The position numbers and the translations under genes were made by a program. From a virus, in the IMG/VR virus record IMGVR_UViG_3300037882_000035, positions 1 through 39,605 of that record: a DNA stretch of 39,605 nt. One strand, given 5' to 3'. Of this stretch, positions 1 to 6,207 are shown in pieces. Every line of letters starts with the position of its first letter. The first letter of the stretch is position 1. A model generated the notes under the pieces. The model was given only the letters and a program-made list of their open reading frames with translations. It ran no database searches and was not told where the DNA came from.

Positions 1-145
1 CTTTACACACGCGTTAAGTACGAAACTTTACGCGGTTATACGTTAATACGTCCCACTGTCGCGCGGTTGAAAAGCTATAAACCCCCGACGTATGGTAACT
101 ATATATCTAACCTGTAACCCCCCTCAAATAAGAGTATCGGGGTAT

Positions 146-169
146 AAAAAGAAACCCGCCGAAGCGGGT
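146..169 (-). terminator. Rho-independent terminator for the leftward small genes
   Basis: On the minus strand a 6-bp GC-rich stem (acccgc/gcgggt, at 164-169 and 154-159) with a four-base loop is followed at once by a run reading TTTCTTTTT. It lies just past the stop of the 28-residue leftward gene, where a terminator for that operon is expected. On the plus strand the hairpin has no T-run, so it acts in one direction only. Confidence 0.8.
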
Positions 170-175
170 CAGTGG

Positions 176-262
176 TTACGCGGCAAGCGCCGCAATAAGT
201 ATTAGATACACCATAGGCATACCCAACACCAAGCCAATTACGATTTTAGTGGTATCATTCAT
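176..262 (-). CDS. Small single-span membrane peptide (28 aa)
   Basis: A short leftward frame with ATG at 262 and TAA at 176-178. The peptide begins MNDTTKIVIG, and most of the rest is hydrophobic (leucine, valine, isoleucine, alanine), so it is very probably one transmembrane helix. A GGAG Shine-Dalgarno sequence lies about five bases before the ATG. It is the last gene before the leftward terminator and follows the 93-residue gene by about 40 bases, suggesting one operon. Function is unknown; small early membrane peptides are common in phages and often modify the host envelope or exclude other phages, but nothing here proves that. Coding status rests on the RBS, position and hydrophobic pattern. 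Confidence 0.55.
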   Translation of the reverse strand: MNDTTKIVIGLVLGMPMVYLILIAALAA

Positions 263-300
263 GGTAGCTCCAGTGCAGGGCGTTGCCGCCCCGCTTTAGT

Positions 301-582
301 TTAGAATGAGAACATCTGTTTTTTGCTACTTTGTTCTGCTTTGCTTTCTTTTGGTACTTTAGCTATGCTTGGCCCGTATTTATATGCGAACCGAAATTCG
401 CATTCCTTATCTAACGCTTCGGCATTTCTAGCCGCTATGGTATACGCGGTTTCGAATTCCTGCCTAGCTAGTGAGGCTTTCTTTTGAAGCGCTAGGAATT
501 CATCCAGTAGTGCTTTACAATCTGCCTTCATGTGTTTAGTATCAATTGCGAACCAATCTAGCTTTTGTTCTTTCTTGCTCAT
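301..582 (-). CDS. Small charged helical protein of unknown function (93 aa)
   Basis: ATG at 582 is preceded by a GGGAG Shine-Dalgarno sequence eight bases upstream. The protein is lysine- and glutamate-rich and looks mostly helical, with a likely coiled coil over residues about 20-60 (KALLDEFLALQKKASLARQE). No signal peptide, membrane segment or known motif is seen. Its ATG overlaps the TGA of a possible 39-residue frame upstream (ATGA arrangement), which suggests translational coupling. It belongs to the leftward small-gene cluster that ends at the terminator at 146-169. No function can be assigned. Confidence 0.65.
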   Translation of the reverse strand: MSKKEQKLDWFAIDTKHMKADCKALLDEFLALQKKASLARQEFETAYTIAARNAEALDKECEFRFAYKYGPSIAKVPKESKAEQSSKKQMFSF

Positions 583-698
583 GGTGTATACTCCCTAGGT
601 GTTGACACATCCGGCACCGGAATGGAGCCTTCAAACATGCCAACATTCGGTGGCACACACATAAGCAACTTGTTAAAGAACGCGTCATCAAGTGACAA
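579..698 (-). CDS. Possible small protein (39 aa), TTG start, coupled to the next leftward gene
   Basis: A leftward frame open after a TAG gives a peptide starting at TTG 698 (MSLDDAFFNKLLMCVPPNVG...) and ending at a TGA that overlaps the next gene's ATG (ATGA, four bases). The overlap is typical of coupled phage genes, and the composition (GSIPVPDVSTPREY) looks protein-like rather than antisense-like. Against it: there is no ATG at the frame's beginning (an internal ATG lies at residue 13) and the Shine-Dalgarno (TGGGT) is weak. Function unknown. Confidence 0.35.
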   Translation of the reverse strand: MSLDDAFFNKLLMCVPPNVGMFEGSIPVPDVSTPREYTP

Positions 699-800
699 AC
701 CCAGACTGTACCAAAGCGGCTAAACAATCAAGTATGCCGCCTAGCTGGGCTTAGCGGTGGCAGCCAGCTGATGTGCCAAACTGTGCAGCGCGCCGCGTTC

Positions 801-820
801 GTACTCATCAAAGTGAGTAC
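801..820. promoter_or_regulatory. Inverted repeat, possible operator
   Basis: GTACTCA (801-807) and TGAGTAC (814-820) form a perfect 7-bp inverted repeat around a six-base spacer. It sits in the gene-free control region between the leftward small genes and the rightward late operon, upstream of the promoter at 959-987. A dyad of this size suits a dimeric HTH regulator; this phage encodes an XRE-like protein at 36.5 kb, but no link has been shown. Confidence 0.35.
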
Positions 821-928
821 AGTGTGAGAGAGGGGGGGTACATGGACAAGAGAAAAACACCCGCCCCCCTTATTGTAGTATTCCTCATAAAGCAAGACCC
901 AAAATTTCGGACGTGTAAAGTTCAGCAC

Positions 929-956
929 TTGACACCGCAACCCCTTTACACAAAAT
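929..956 (+). promoter_or_regulatory. Possible sigma70 promoter (upstream of the pair)
   Basis: A perfect -35 TTGACA (929-934) is followed after 16 bases by CAAAAT (951-956), a four-of-six match to the -10 consensus. The -10 is weak, and this site overlaps the region just before the stronger promoter at 959. Confidence 0.25.
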
Positions 957-958
957 CC

Positions 959-987
959 TTGACTTTCTACCCTAATTCGACTATCAT
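959..987 (+). promoter_or_regulatory. Sigma70-like promoter for the structured RNA and late operon
   Basis: TTGACT (959-964), a 17-base spacer and TATCAT (982-987): five of six and four of six matches to consensus at optimal spacing, in AT-rich gene-free DNA. Predicted transcription starts near 994, just before the structured RNA at 1047-1142, the tRNA-like element at 1218-1290 and the terminase genes. It implies host RNA polymerase use; no phage RNA polymerase is seen in this window. Confidence 0.5.
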
Positions 988-1046
988 TTAAACGTGGTGA
1001 ATGCGCAGGCTGATGCGCCAACGTGACCAGTGAGAGCCAGCCGGGT

Positions 1047-1142
1047 GTGGTGGTCGGCTGACAGGGTGGTTGACGGTTCGATTCCGTAGACTATGACCTG
1101 AATCACGGAACCCTGTAAGCCGGGATCAGCTCCGGCCACCAC
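1047..1142 (+). ncRNA. Candidate structured RNA closed by an 11-bp stem, with a T-loop
   Basis: Bases 1047-1057 pair with 1132-1142 over 11 bp (one G-U). Inside, ACAGGGT (1061-1067) pairs with ACCCTGT (1110-1116) over 7 bp. Inside that, ACGG-TTCGATT-CCGT (1073-1087) is a hairpin whose seven-base loop has the tRNA T-loop sequence. An alternative pairing is TTCCGT (1082-1087) with ACGGAA (1105-1110). It lies about 50 bases after a predicted promoter start and has no convincing ORF. It matches no RNA family I recognise; a tRNA-like leader RNA, a regulatory RNA or a packaging-region element are all possible. The structure was paired by hand and no folding program was run. Confidence 0.45.
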
Positions 1143-1217
1143 TAGCAAACATAGGTAACACCTTTCAAAGTTGCTTGTCTAGGGGCACTTGGTTTGCAAA
1201 AACAGTAACCAGAAGTT

Positions 1218-1290
1218 TGGTAACGTAGCTCGAAAGGTAGAGCCCCAAGAAACTTGGGAGTGTGGTTGGTTCGATTCCAACCCGTTACCA
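1218..1290 (+). ncRNA. tRNA-like element with a shortened anticodon arm
   Basis: Acceptor strands TGGTAACG and CGTTACCA pair over 8 bp. TA is followed by a canonical D arm (GCTC, GAAAGGTA, GAGC), and a T arm (GTTGG, TTCGATT, CCAAC) is intact. The anticodon arm, however, is only 15 bases (CCCAAG-AAA-CTTGGG) instead of 17, so no standard seven-base anticodon loop can form. There is one extra C between T arm and acceptor, and no encoded CCA. It is therefore a tRNA relic or mimic rather than a decoding tRNA. It lies just before the small terminase gene. Confidence 0.5.
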
Positions 1291-1333
1291 TCACAACTTG
1301 ACACATCTAAACTCTTTCCCTAGAATCGGTGGT

Positions 1334-1795
1334 ATGGATAAATTATCAGTACGCCCGACAAAGTGGCCGGATAGACTAGCGTTAGACGTAGCTCTTACCC
1401 TTGAAGGTAGTGGTGAGACTATGGCTGAGGTTATGGCACGCTACGAAATCAATGCCGAGACGATGTTACTTATCGGGGCTGACCCAGTATTTAAAAGAAA
1501 AGTCAAAGACTACCGTACTGACATCATAGACAAAGGGCTGACTTTCAAAGTAAAAGCCCGAGCACAAGCAGAAGAATATCTACAAACGTCTTACCTACTC
1601 ATCCATGACCCGTCTGTTCCAGCCACGGTGAAAGCTGATTTAATCAAGAGTACGGTTCGTTGGGCTGGACTTGAACCGAAAGGAGAAGTGGTAGCCACTG
1701 ATGGTGGAGGGGTGAGTATCACAATCAACCTAGGCGATACATCCAAAGATATTAAGGTGATAGACGCACAGCCGGTACCCGTTGATGGCGCATGA
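1334..1795 (+). CDS. Small terminase subunit (putative)
   Basis: 153 residues, directly upstream of and overlapping the large terminase gene by 11 bases, the usual place for the DNA-recognition subunit of the packaging motor. The N-terminal part (residues about 15-45, with GETMAEVMARYEINAETM) resembles a helix-turn-helix; the centre is helical and charged; the C-terminal part ends in a beta-rich stretch (GVSITINLGDTS) like the portal-contacting end of small terminases. The frame is open upstream to a GTG at 1262, but that would begin inside the tRNA-like element, so ATG 1334 is chosen; its Shine-Dalgarno is weak (GGTGG). The role is inferred mainly from context because small terminases diverge strongly. 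Confidence 0.6.
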   Translation: MDKLSVRPTKWPDRLALDVALTLEGSGETMAEVMARYEINAETMLLIGADPVFKRKVKDYRTDIIDKGLTFKVKARAQAEEYLQTSYLLIHDPSVPATVKADLIKSTVRWAGLEPKGEVVATDGGGVSITINLGDTSKDIKVIDAQPVPVDGA

Positions 1796-4043
1796 AATAA
1801 ATTATACACCGCCTGCTACGAGTCGTAAGTTCATGCTTGACGATTCGAAAATGCGGGTACTTATGGGCCCAGTGGGTTGTGTACGCCCAGAGACTCTAGT
1901 GGTTACGGAGTATGGGCTACTTCCCATCTATCGTATAAATCGGCCAATGCGCGTTCTATCGTGGAACGACAAGACATGTCAATTCCAGCTTTCTTGGTGT
2001 GGTGGTTCGTTCCCAAAAGGTACGGACTATCTGTACCGAGTCGCAACGCGAGAAGGAGAATTTGTCGCAACCGGACATCACCGCGTTTATACCGGGCGAG
2101 GTGCATATTCACCCGTTGAATCTCTCGACCTAGGTCAGTCCTTACCCCAGTATTCAGGCGACCTGCCGCTGACACATTTGGTGCGCAGCCTGCTTTCGTC
2201 GCAGAAATGTGATGAGAGTTCGAAGCGAACAGCCGAAGGTTCTCTACGGAGTTATGCAGAGTTAGCCCGTCGATGTGGTCTACAACTTCTTGTGGATGAA
2301 GGTATCGACCTAAATGTTGTTCGAGAACTAAGCGATGTTCGTAAATCAGCTTTGTCTGCCGGTTCGTTCTTTTGCGTGCGTATGGATGGTCTGATGGACA
2401 GGTCACTAAGGCGTATCCATGATGGTCTATCCTCCGCCCGCACTTGTATTGGTGGTTATCTGAGTCGGGTTGGGCGCCTTCTTTCCTCCTCGGTAAGTCG
2501 CGTTCGTACATCACCCTCCGAACGTAACGAGGGCTTAACCCCACAATCTCAGCAATCTGATTCGATGTACGAATACCATCGGATAACTCGATTATTTGCT
2601 TCGTGTTCTCGTTCATTAGACCCTTCGCCCATTACCGAAAGGAACATTGTAAGCATAAAGAGAAACAAGTTCAAGCAGTCGTACTGGGACATGCAGGTAC
2701 TAGACACAAACAACTATGTCACATCTGATGGTACAATACACCACAACAGCGGCAAGAGCGTAACTTGTTGTTTTGAAATAATAAAACGAGCATCGGCGCA
2801 AGCGCCGGACAAAAACGGCATCCGTAGGACACGCTGTGCTGTGGTCCGTGAAACGGTTAAACAGCTTCAAGATACTACCATAAAAACGTTCCTCGATTGG
2901 TTCCCCGACGGTTTGTTCGGTACCTACGCCAAGACTTCCAAAACATACTACCTGAAGTTTGGAGATGTTGAGTGCGAGGTGATGTTCCGTGCGTTGGATG
3001 ATTCTGCTGATGTGGCGAACTTGAACTCGCTTGAGTTGACCTTTGCTTGGTTTAACGAGTGTCGAGACATACACCCTGATATTGTCGATGCAATGTCTAA
3101 GCGTATCGGGCGGTTCCCGTCTAAAAAAGATGGTGGGCCTACGTGGCATGGCATGTGGGGGGATACTAACCCACCGACGATGGACACTTGGTGGTACTAT
3201 CAGATGGAAGGTATAGACCCGAAAGATGGCGTGTCACCGCTGAACAACGGGTGGAAAGTATTTAAACAGCCGTCGGGTAGGAGTCCGTATGCAGAGAACC
3301 TTGAGAATCTACCAGAAGGATATTATGACACACAAGGGCGAAGCGAGGAATACATCCGTGTTTTCATCGACGGGCAGTACGGGCTTTCCTCAGCAGGAAC
3401 TCCTGTCTACAAGTATTTCAAACCCGACTACCACATGGCTAAAAGTAGCTTACGTCCATTTCTCAATGGCGTGCGCCCTCTGGTGGTTGGTATGGACTTG
3501 GGACTCACCCCCGCAGCTGTCATTGGGCAGCAGTGCCCGAGAGGACGAGCGCTGATACTGGATGAAGCAGTCAGTTTTGACATGGGGGCGCAGCGGTTCA
3601 TACGCACGGTGCTTAAGCCTCTGCTGTATGAAAGGTTCCCCGGCGCTCCCATCATAGTTGTGGTAGACCCTGCGGGGGTGCAGCGGGCACAGACTGATGA
3701 ACGGTCGGTTGTGGATATTATCAAAGCTGAAGGGCTGAAGGTTATCCCAGCGAAGACTAATTTGCTGCCGCCACGTCTTAATGCAGTTGATGAGTACCTC
3801 ATGAGACAAGTTGATGGGGACCCGGCATTTGTGGTAGACCCGAGGTGTTACCAGCTTAAAGCAGCCATGATGGGTGGATATAGGTACAAACCCAAAGGGG
3901 ACAACGCTATTGAGAAGAACAAAGCGTCGCACGTTGCTGAGGCTCTGCAATATCTTATGCTGCACATAACACATACGGGTGATTCAGCGATGTTGCCGCA
4001 AAGAAAAGAGATTAAGGTATTGTCATCGGCGGGTTGGACATGA
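1785..4043 (+). CDS. terL: Large terminase subunit (packaging ATPase-nuclease) precursor containing an intein
   Basis: Precursor of 752 residues. Residues 1-31 and 322-752 are terminase (462 after splicing); residues 32-321 are an intein. Joining the exteins restores the Walker A motif GPVG-SGKS. Walker B is at about 418-425 (LTFAWFNE, catalytic Glu425). The RNase H-like nuclease domain shows D571 (VVGMDLG), D628 (VVVDPAG) and a final SHVAEALQY with Glu719 where Asp is more usual. The protein cuts concatemeric DNA and pumps it through the portal with ATP. The P-loop is broken until splicing, so packaging should depend on intein excision. ATG 1785 is preferred over the TTG at 1782. An opposite-strand HNH gene is nested inside the intein. 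Confidence 0.93.
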   Translation: MAHEINYTPPATSRKFMLDDSKMRVLMGPVGCVRPETLVVTEYGLLPIYRINRPMRVLSWNDKTCQFQLSWCGGSFPKGTDYLYRVATREGEFVATGHHRVYTGRGAYSPVESLDLGQSLPQYSGDLPLTHLVRSLLSSQKCDESSKRTAEGSLRSYAELARRCGLQLLVDEGIDLNVVRELSDVRKSALSAGSFFCVRMDGLMDRSLRRIHDGLSSARTCIGGYLSRVGRLLSSSVSRVRTSPSERNEGLTPQSQQSDSMYEYHRITRLFASCSRSLDPSPITERNIVSIKRNKFKQSYWDMQVLDTNNYVTSDGTIHHNSGKSVTCCFEIIKRASAQAPDKNGIRRTRCAVVRETVKQLQDTTIKTFLDWFPDGLFGTYAKTSKTYYLKFGDVECEVMFRALDDSADVANLNSLELTFAWFNECRDIHPDIVDAMSKRIGRFPSKKDGGPTWHGMWGDTNPPTMDTWWYYQMEGIDPKDGVSPLNNGWKVFKQPSGRSPYAENLENLPEGYYDTQGRSEEYIRVFIDGQYGLSSAGTPVYKYFKPDYHMAKSSLRPFLNGVRPLVVGMDLGLTPAAVIGQQCPRGRALILDEAVSFDMGAQRFIRTVLKPLLYERFPGAPIIVVVDPAGVQRAQTDERSVVDIIKAEGLKVIPAKTNLLPPRLNAVDEYLMRQVDGDPAFVVDPRCYQLKAAMMGGYRYKPKGDNAIEKNKASHVAEALQYLMLHITHTGDSAMLPQRKEIKVLSSAGWT
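1903..2616 (-). CDS. HNH homing endonuclease encoded antisense inside the intein
   Basis: 237 residues, entirely within the intein but on the other strand. Residues about 15-45 form a helix-turn-helix (SNQIAEIVGLSPRYVRRVM). Residues about 63-136 are an HNH nuclease of the kind found in phage homing enzymes: YEHRLVLEQHLGRYL (His94), VVDHIDG (His114), then N122, ENLRLF and SNSHH. The last 80 or so residues lie opposite intein blocks A and B and look like run-on sequence up to the first stop. SD GAAGGG lies four bases before the ATG, and a sigma70-like promoter is at 2646-2674. Expected role: cut intein-free terL alleles so the element is copied in. The motifs are seen; cleavage specificity is inferred. 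Confidence 0.85.
   Translation of the reverse strand: MNENTKQIIELSDGIRTSNQIAEIVGLSPRYVRRVMYERDLPRRKEGAQPDSDNHQYKCGRRIDHHGYALVTCPSDHPYARKRTNRQTKLIYEHRLVLEQHLGRYLHPQEVVDHIDGLTLHNSVENLRLFASNSHHISATKAGCAPNVSAAGRLNTGVRTDLGREIQRVNMHLARYKRGDVRLRQILLLALRLGTDSPYLLGTNHHTKKAGIDMSCRSTIERALADLYDRWEVAHTP
2621..2626 (-). promoter_or_regulatory. Shine-Dalgarno of the antisense HNH gene
   Basis: On the minus strand GAAGGG ends four bases before ATG 2616. It supports separate translation of the nuclease from its own leftward transcript and helps fix the start. Confidence 0.6.
2646..2674 (-). promoter_or_regulatory. Sigma70-like promoter for the antisense HNH gene
   Basis: On the minus strand TTGAAC (2674-2669), exactly 17 bases, then TACAAT (2651-2646): four of six and five of six matches to consensus. 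Predicted start is near 2639, about 23 bases before the ATG. It lies within codons for the intein's C-terminal splicing region. Confidence 0.5.
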
Positions 4044-4092
4044 TAGGATTTAACCGTTCATTGTTGTTCCTCACCCTCTTTCATCAGAGGTT

Positions 4093-4129
4093 AAACCTCG
4101 GTCGAGTAATACTCCCGGGGTTTCTTTTT
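4093..4129 (+). terminator. Rho-independent terminator after the large terminase gene
   Basis: AAACCTCGG (4093-4101) pairs with CCGGGGTTT (4115-4123) over 9 bp with one G-U, followed by CTTTTT. It lies in the 127-base gap between terL and the portal gene, separating packaging from head transcription. A possible -10 (TATACT, 4143-4148) just before the portal gene has no good -35. Confidence 0.75.
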
Positions 4130-4170
4130 GTCCGAATCGGTGTATACTTAGAATAACATGAGGGTGTTAA

Positions 4171-6207
4171 ATGTCGGGGATGTCGCTAATCAGTGTTATG
4201 TCTAGGGATAGCTTGTACCGCAAGGAGCAAGAGACTCAGGCCGCACGTGAATTAAGTGACCGGCAGAATCAGCCCGTCATCCTTGGTCTTGCTGCGTACT
4301 TACGCCAGTGTTGGGATGCGGCGTATATTGCTAAAGGGCCTATAGAGACTAAGATGCTCAAAGCCATGCGGCAACGCAACGGCGAGTACGAATCAGACAA
4401 ACTTACGGCCATAAGGGGGCAAGGTGGGTCTGAGGTGTATATGATGATAACCGAGGTGAAGTGTCGTGCGGCGGAGTCTTGGCTGCGTGATATTTTGCTC
4501 GATACAGGTTCCCCACCTTGGGATTTGCAGCCCAGCCCGATACCCGAGATTAGTCCCAAGCAAGAAAAAGAGATTGACGACATGTTCGCTGAGAGCGTGT
4601 TGGACGTTGTGAATTCATTGGGCAAAGCGCCTACGCTTGAGCAAACCAGACAGATACGTGAAATGGTAGCGCAGCAGTATAGGTTTGCCAGAATGGAAGA
4701 AGCGCAGAACCGTGCTGATGGGATGAAACTTAAAATCCAAGACCAGTTCGCGCAAGGCGGCTGGGAAAAGGCATTCAATGAGTTCATAACGGATTTGGTT
4801 ACACATCCGGCTGCGTTTATCAAAGGGCCGATTGTCCGTAGGCAGCGGGCACTTGGGTGGAAAGTTGACCCGTCAGGTAAGACTGTGGCCGAGCCGATAG
4901 AGCGGTTAGCACCAGAGTATGAGCGCGTAGACCCGTTTAGGATTTACCCTGAGCCGGGAATATCTGACACTGAGGAAGGGTATATTTTTGAACTTCATCG
5001 AATGACTCGTATGGAGTTGGCTGACTTAATCGGCGTACCCGGTTACGATGAGGATGCCATACGCGCCATATTAAAAGGCGGATGTGGGGGTTCGTGGGTA
5101 TCAAGAGGCACAGAACAGCAGAAAGAAGTTGAGGAGAATAAGTTCTACACGCAGATGCGACCAACGACTGAGTACGACGCATTAGAGTTCTGGGGTAAAG
5201 TCAGCGGTAAGATGTTAGTAGAGTGGGGTTTGACTGAGGAAGAAGTCCCAGACCAAGCCAAAGAGTACGACGCCAACGTTTGGGTCATTGGGAACTACGT
5301 GATTAAAGCGGTGCTCAACTATGACCCGTTAGGTGAGAAGCCGTATTCCAAAACATGTTTTATAAAGTGTCCCGGTGCATTCTGGGGTAAGGGCATACCT
5401 GAAATTATTGAGGACTTGCAGAACGTATGTAACGCAGCAGCGCGGGCCTTGGTGAATAACATGGGTATTGCGTCTGGGCCGCAGGTTGAGGTCAATGTTG
5501 AGAGGTTGGCTCCTAATGAGGACATAACCACATTGCGTCCGTGGAAAATTTGGCAGACTGTCCACGACCCCGTTGGGTCTAGTGCGCCTGCTATTAGATT
5601 CACGCAACCTGATTCTAGGGCATCAGAGCTCATGGCGGTGTACGAGAAGTTCAGCCGCTTGGCAGATGACCACTCTGGCATACCTGCGTACATGTACGGG
5701 GATATGAACGTTCAGGGTGCAGGTAGAACGTCGTCAGGGTTATCCATGCTGATGGGCGCAGCAGGCAAAGGAATCCGACAAGTTGTTATGCATATTGACA
5801 TGGACATTGTAAAGCCTATAGTATCTAGGCAGTTTGTGTATAATATGCGATACGTTGCTGATGAGAGTATCAAAGGTGATGTAGAAGTGTTGGCGAAAGG
5901 TTCCATTAACTTAGCAGTTAAAGAAACCGTCAACATGAGACGTATTGAGTTCTTGAACGCTACGGCGAATCCAGTCGATTTGGAGATTATTGGCAAGAAC
6001 GGTAGGGCTGCCATATTGCGAGAAATCGCAAAAGGTCTACAAATGTCGGCGGATGAGGTCGTTCCGTCACGAGAAAAAGCAGGATACCAAGAGAAGGTTC
6101 AGGCAGCAGCTACAGCTGCACAACAAGCTGAGCAGCCGGTTCCAACTCACCCTGACGGTACACCAAAAGGTGGTCAGCAGGCTAACGTAGTAAGGAGTGC
6201 CGCGTGA
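4171..6207 (+). CDS. Portal protein (head-tail connector)
   Basis: 678 residues. Forms the dodecameric ring at the capsid vertex through which terminase packs DNA and to which the tail attaches. Support: place between terL and the scaffold/coat genes, length in the podovirus portal range, and portal-like blocks such as VDPFRIYPEPGISDTEEG followed by YIFELHRMTR, and IPEIIEDLQNVCNAAARALV with a long helix-rich C-terminal half. The C-terminus is Ala/Gln-rich (barrel-like helix, KVQAAATAAQQAEQ). A GAGGGTG Shine-Dalgarno precedes ATG 4171. It is the first gene after the terL terminator and overlaps the next gene by four bases. The exact portal family cannot be fixed by eye. Confidence 0.85.
   Translation: MSGMSLISVMSRDSLYRKEQETQAARELSDRQNQPVILGLAAYLRQCWDAAYIAKGPIETKMLKAMRQRNGEYESDKLTAIRGQGGSEVYMMITEVKCRAAESWLRDILLDTGSPPWDLQPSPIPEISPKQEKEIDDMFAESVLDVVNSLGKAPTLEQTRQIREMVAQQYRFARMEEAQNRADGMKLKIQDQFAQGGWEKAFNEFITDLVTHPAAFIKGPIVRRQRALGWKVDPSGKTVAEPIERLAPEYERVDPFRIYPEPGISDTEEGYIFELHRMTRMELADLIGVPGYDEDAIRAILKGGCGGSWVSRGTEQQKEVEENKFYTQMRPTTEYDALEFWGKVSGKMLVEWGLTEEEVPDQAKEYDANVWVIGNYVIKAVLNYDPLGEKPYSKTCFIKCPGAFWGKGIPEIIEDLQNVCNAAARALVNNMGIASGPQVEVNVERLAPNEDITTLRPWKIWQTVHDPVGSSAPAIRFTQPDSRASELMAVYEKFSRLADDHSGIPAYMYGDMNVQGAGRTSSGLSMLMGAAGKGIRQVVMHIDMDIVKPIVSRQFVYNMRYVADESIKGDVEVLAKGSINLAVKETVNMRRIEFLNATANPVDLEIIGKNGRAAILREIAKGLQMSADEVVPSREKAGYQEKVQAAATAAQQAEQPVPTHPDGTPKGGQQANVVRSAA

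Larger units (their letters stand above)
1878..2747 (+). mobile_element. Intein in the terminase P-loop (290 aa)
   Basis: The element begins with Cys (codon 1878-1880) after GPVG and ends HHN (Asn codon 2745-2747) before the Ser of SGKS. Block A is visible (CVRPETLVVTEYGLLPI); block B has the TxxH signature (FVATGHHRVYT) followed by ESLDLGQSLP; blocks F and G are WDMQVLDTNNYVTSDG and TIHHN. With Cys1, the block B Thr/His, penultimate His, terminal Asn and Ser+1 all present, it should be splicing-competent. The roughly 150 residues between the blocks are Ser/Arg/Leu-rich with no LAGLIDADG or HNH motif on this strand; they read as the reverse-strand shadow of the nuclease gene at 1903-2616. Confidence 0.93.

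Noticed and set aside
1-145. Possible promoter (TTGAAA at 67-72 with TATGGT at 91-96) near the left edge
   Set aside because: Spacing of 18 with a four-of-six -10, and the downstream gene on that strand is not in view; too weak to list.
773-991. 72-codon plus-strand frame
   Set aside because: It covers the promoter at 959-987 and the inverted repeat, and has no recognisable content or RBS.
728-1021. 97-codon minus-strand frame in the control region
   Set aside because: It runs through the promoters; composition is not protein-like (mixed Cys/His/Arg runs) and no RBS fits.
1262-1333. Upstream extension of the small terminase gene to GTG 1262
   Set aside because: It would start inside the tRNA-like element; ATG 1334 gives the expected length.
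2160-2640. Plus-strand middle of the intein as a real endonuclease domain
   Set aside because: No LAGLIDADG, HNH or GIY-YIG motif in this frame; Ser/Arg/Leu-rich sequence mirrors the minus-strand HNH gene.
3450-3974. 174-codon minus-strand frame opposite the terminase nuclease domain
   Set aside because: No motif; overlaps a second rejected minus frame; likely a reverse-strand shadow.
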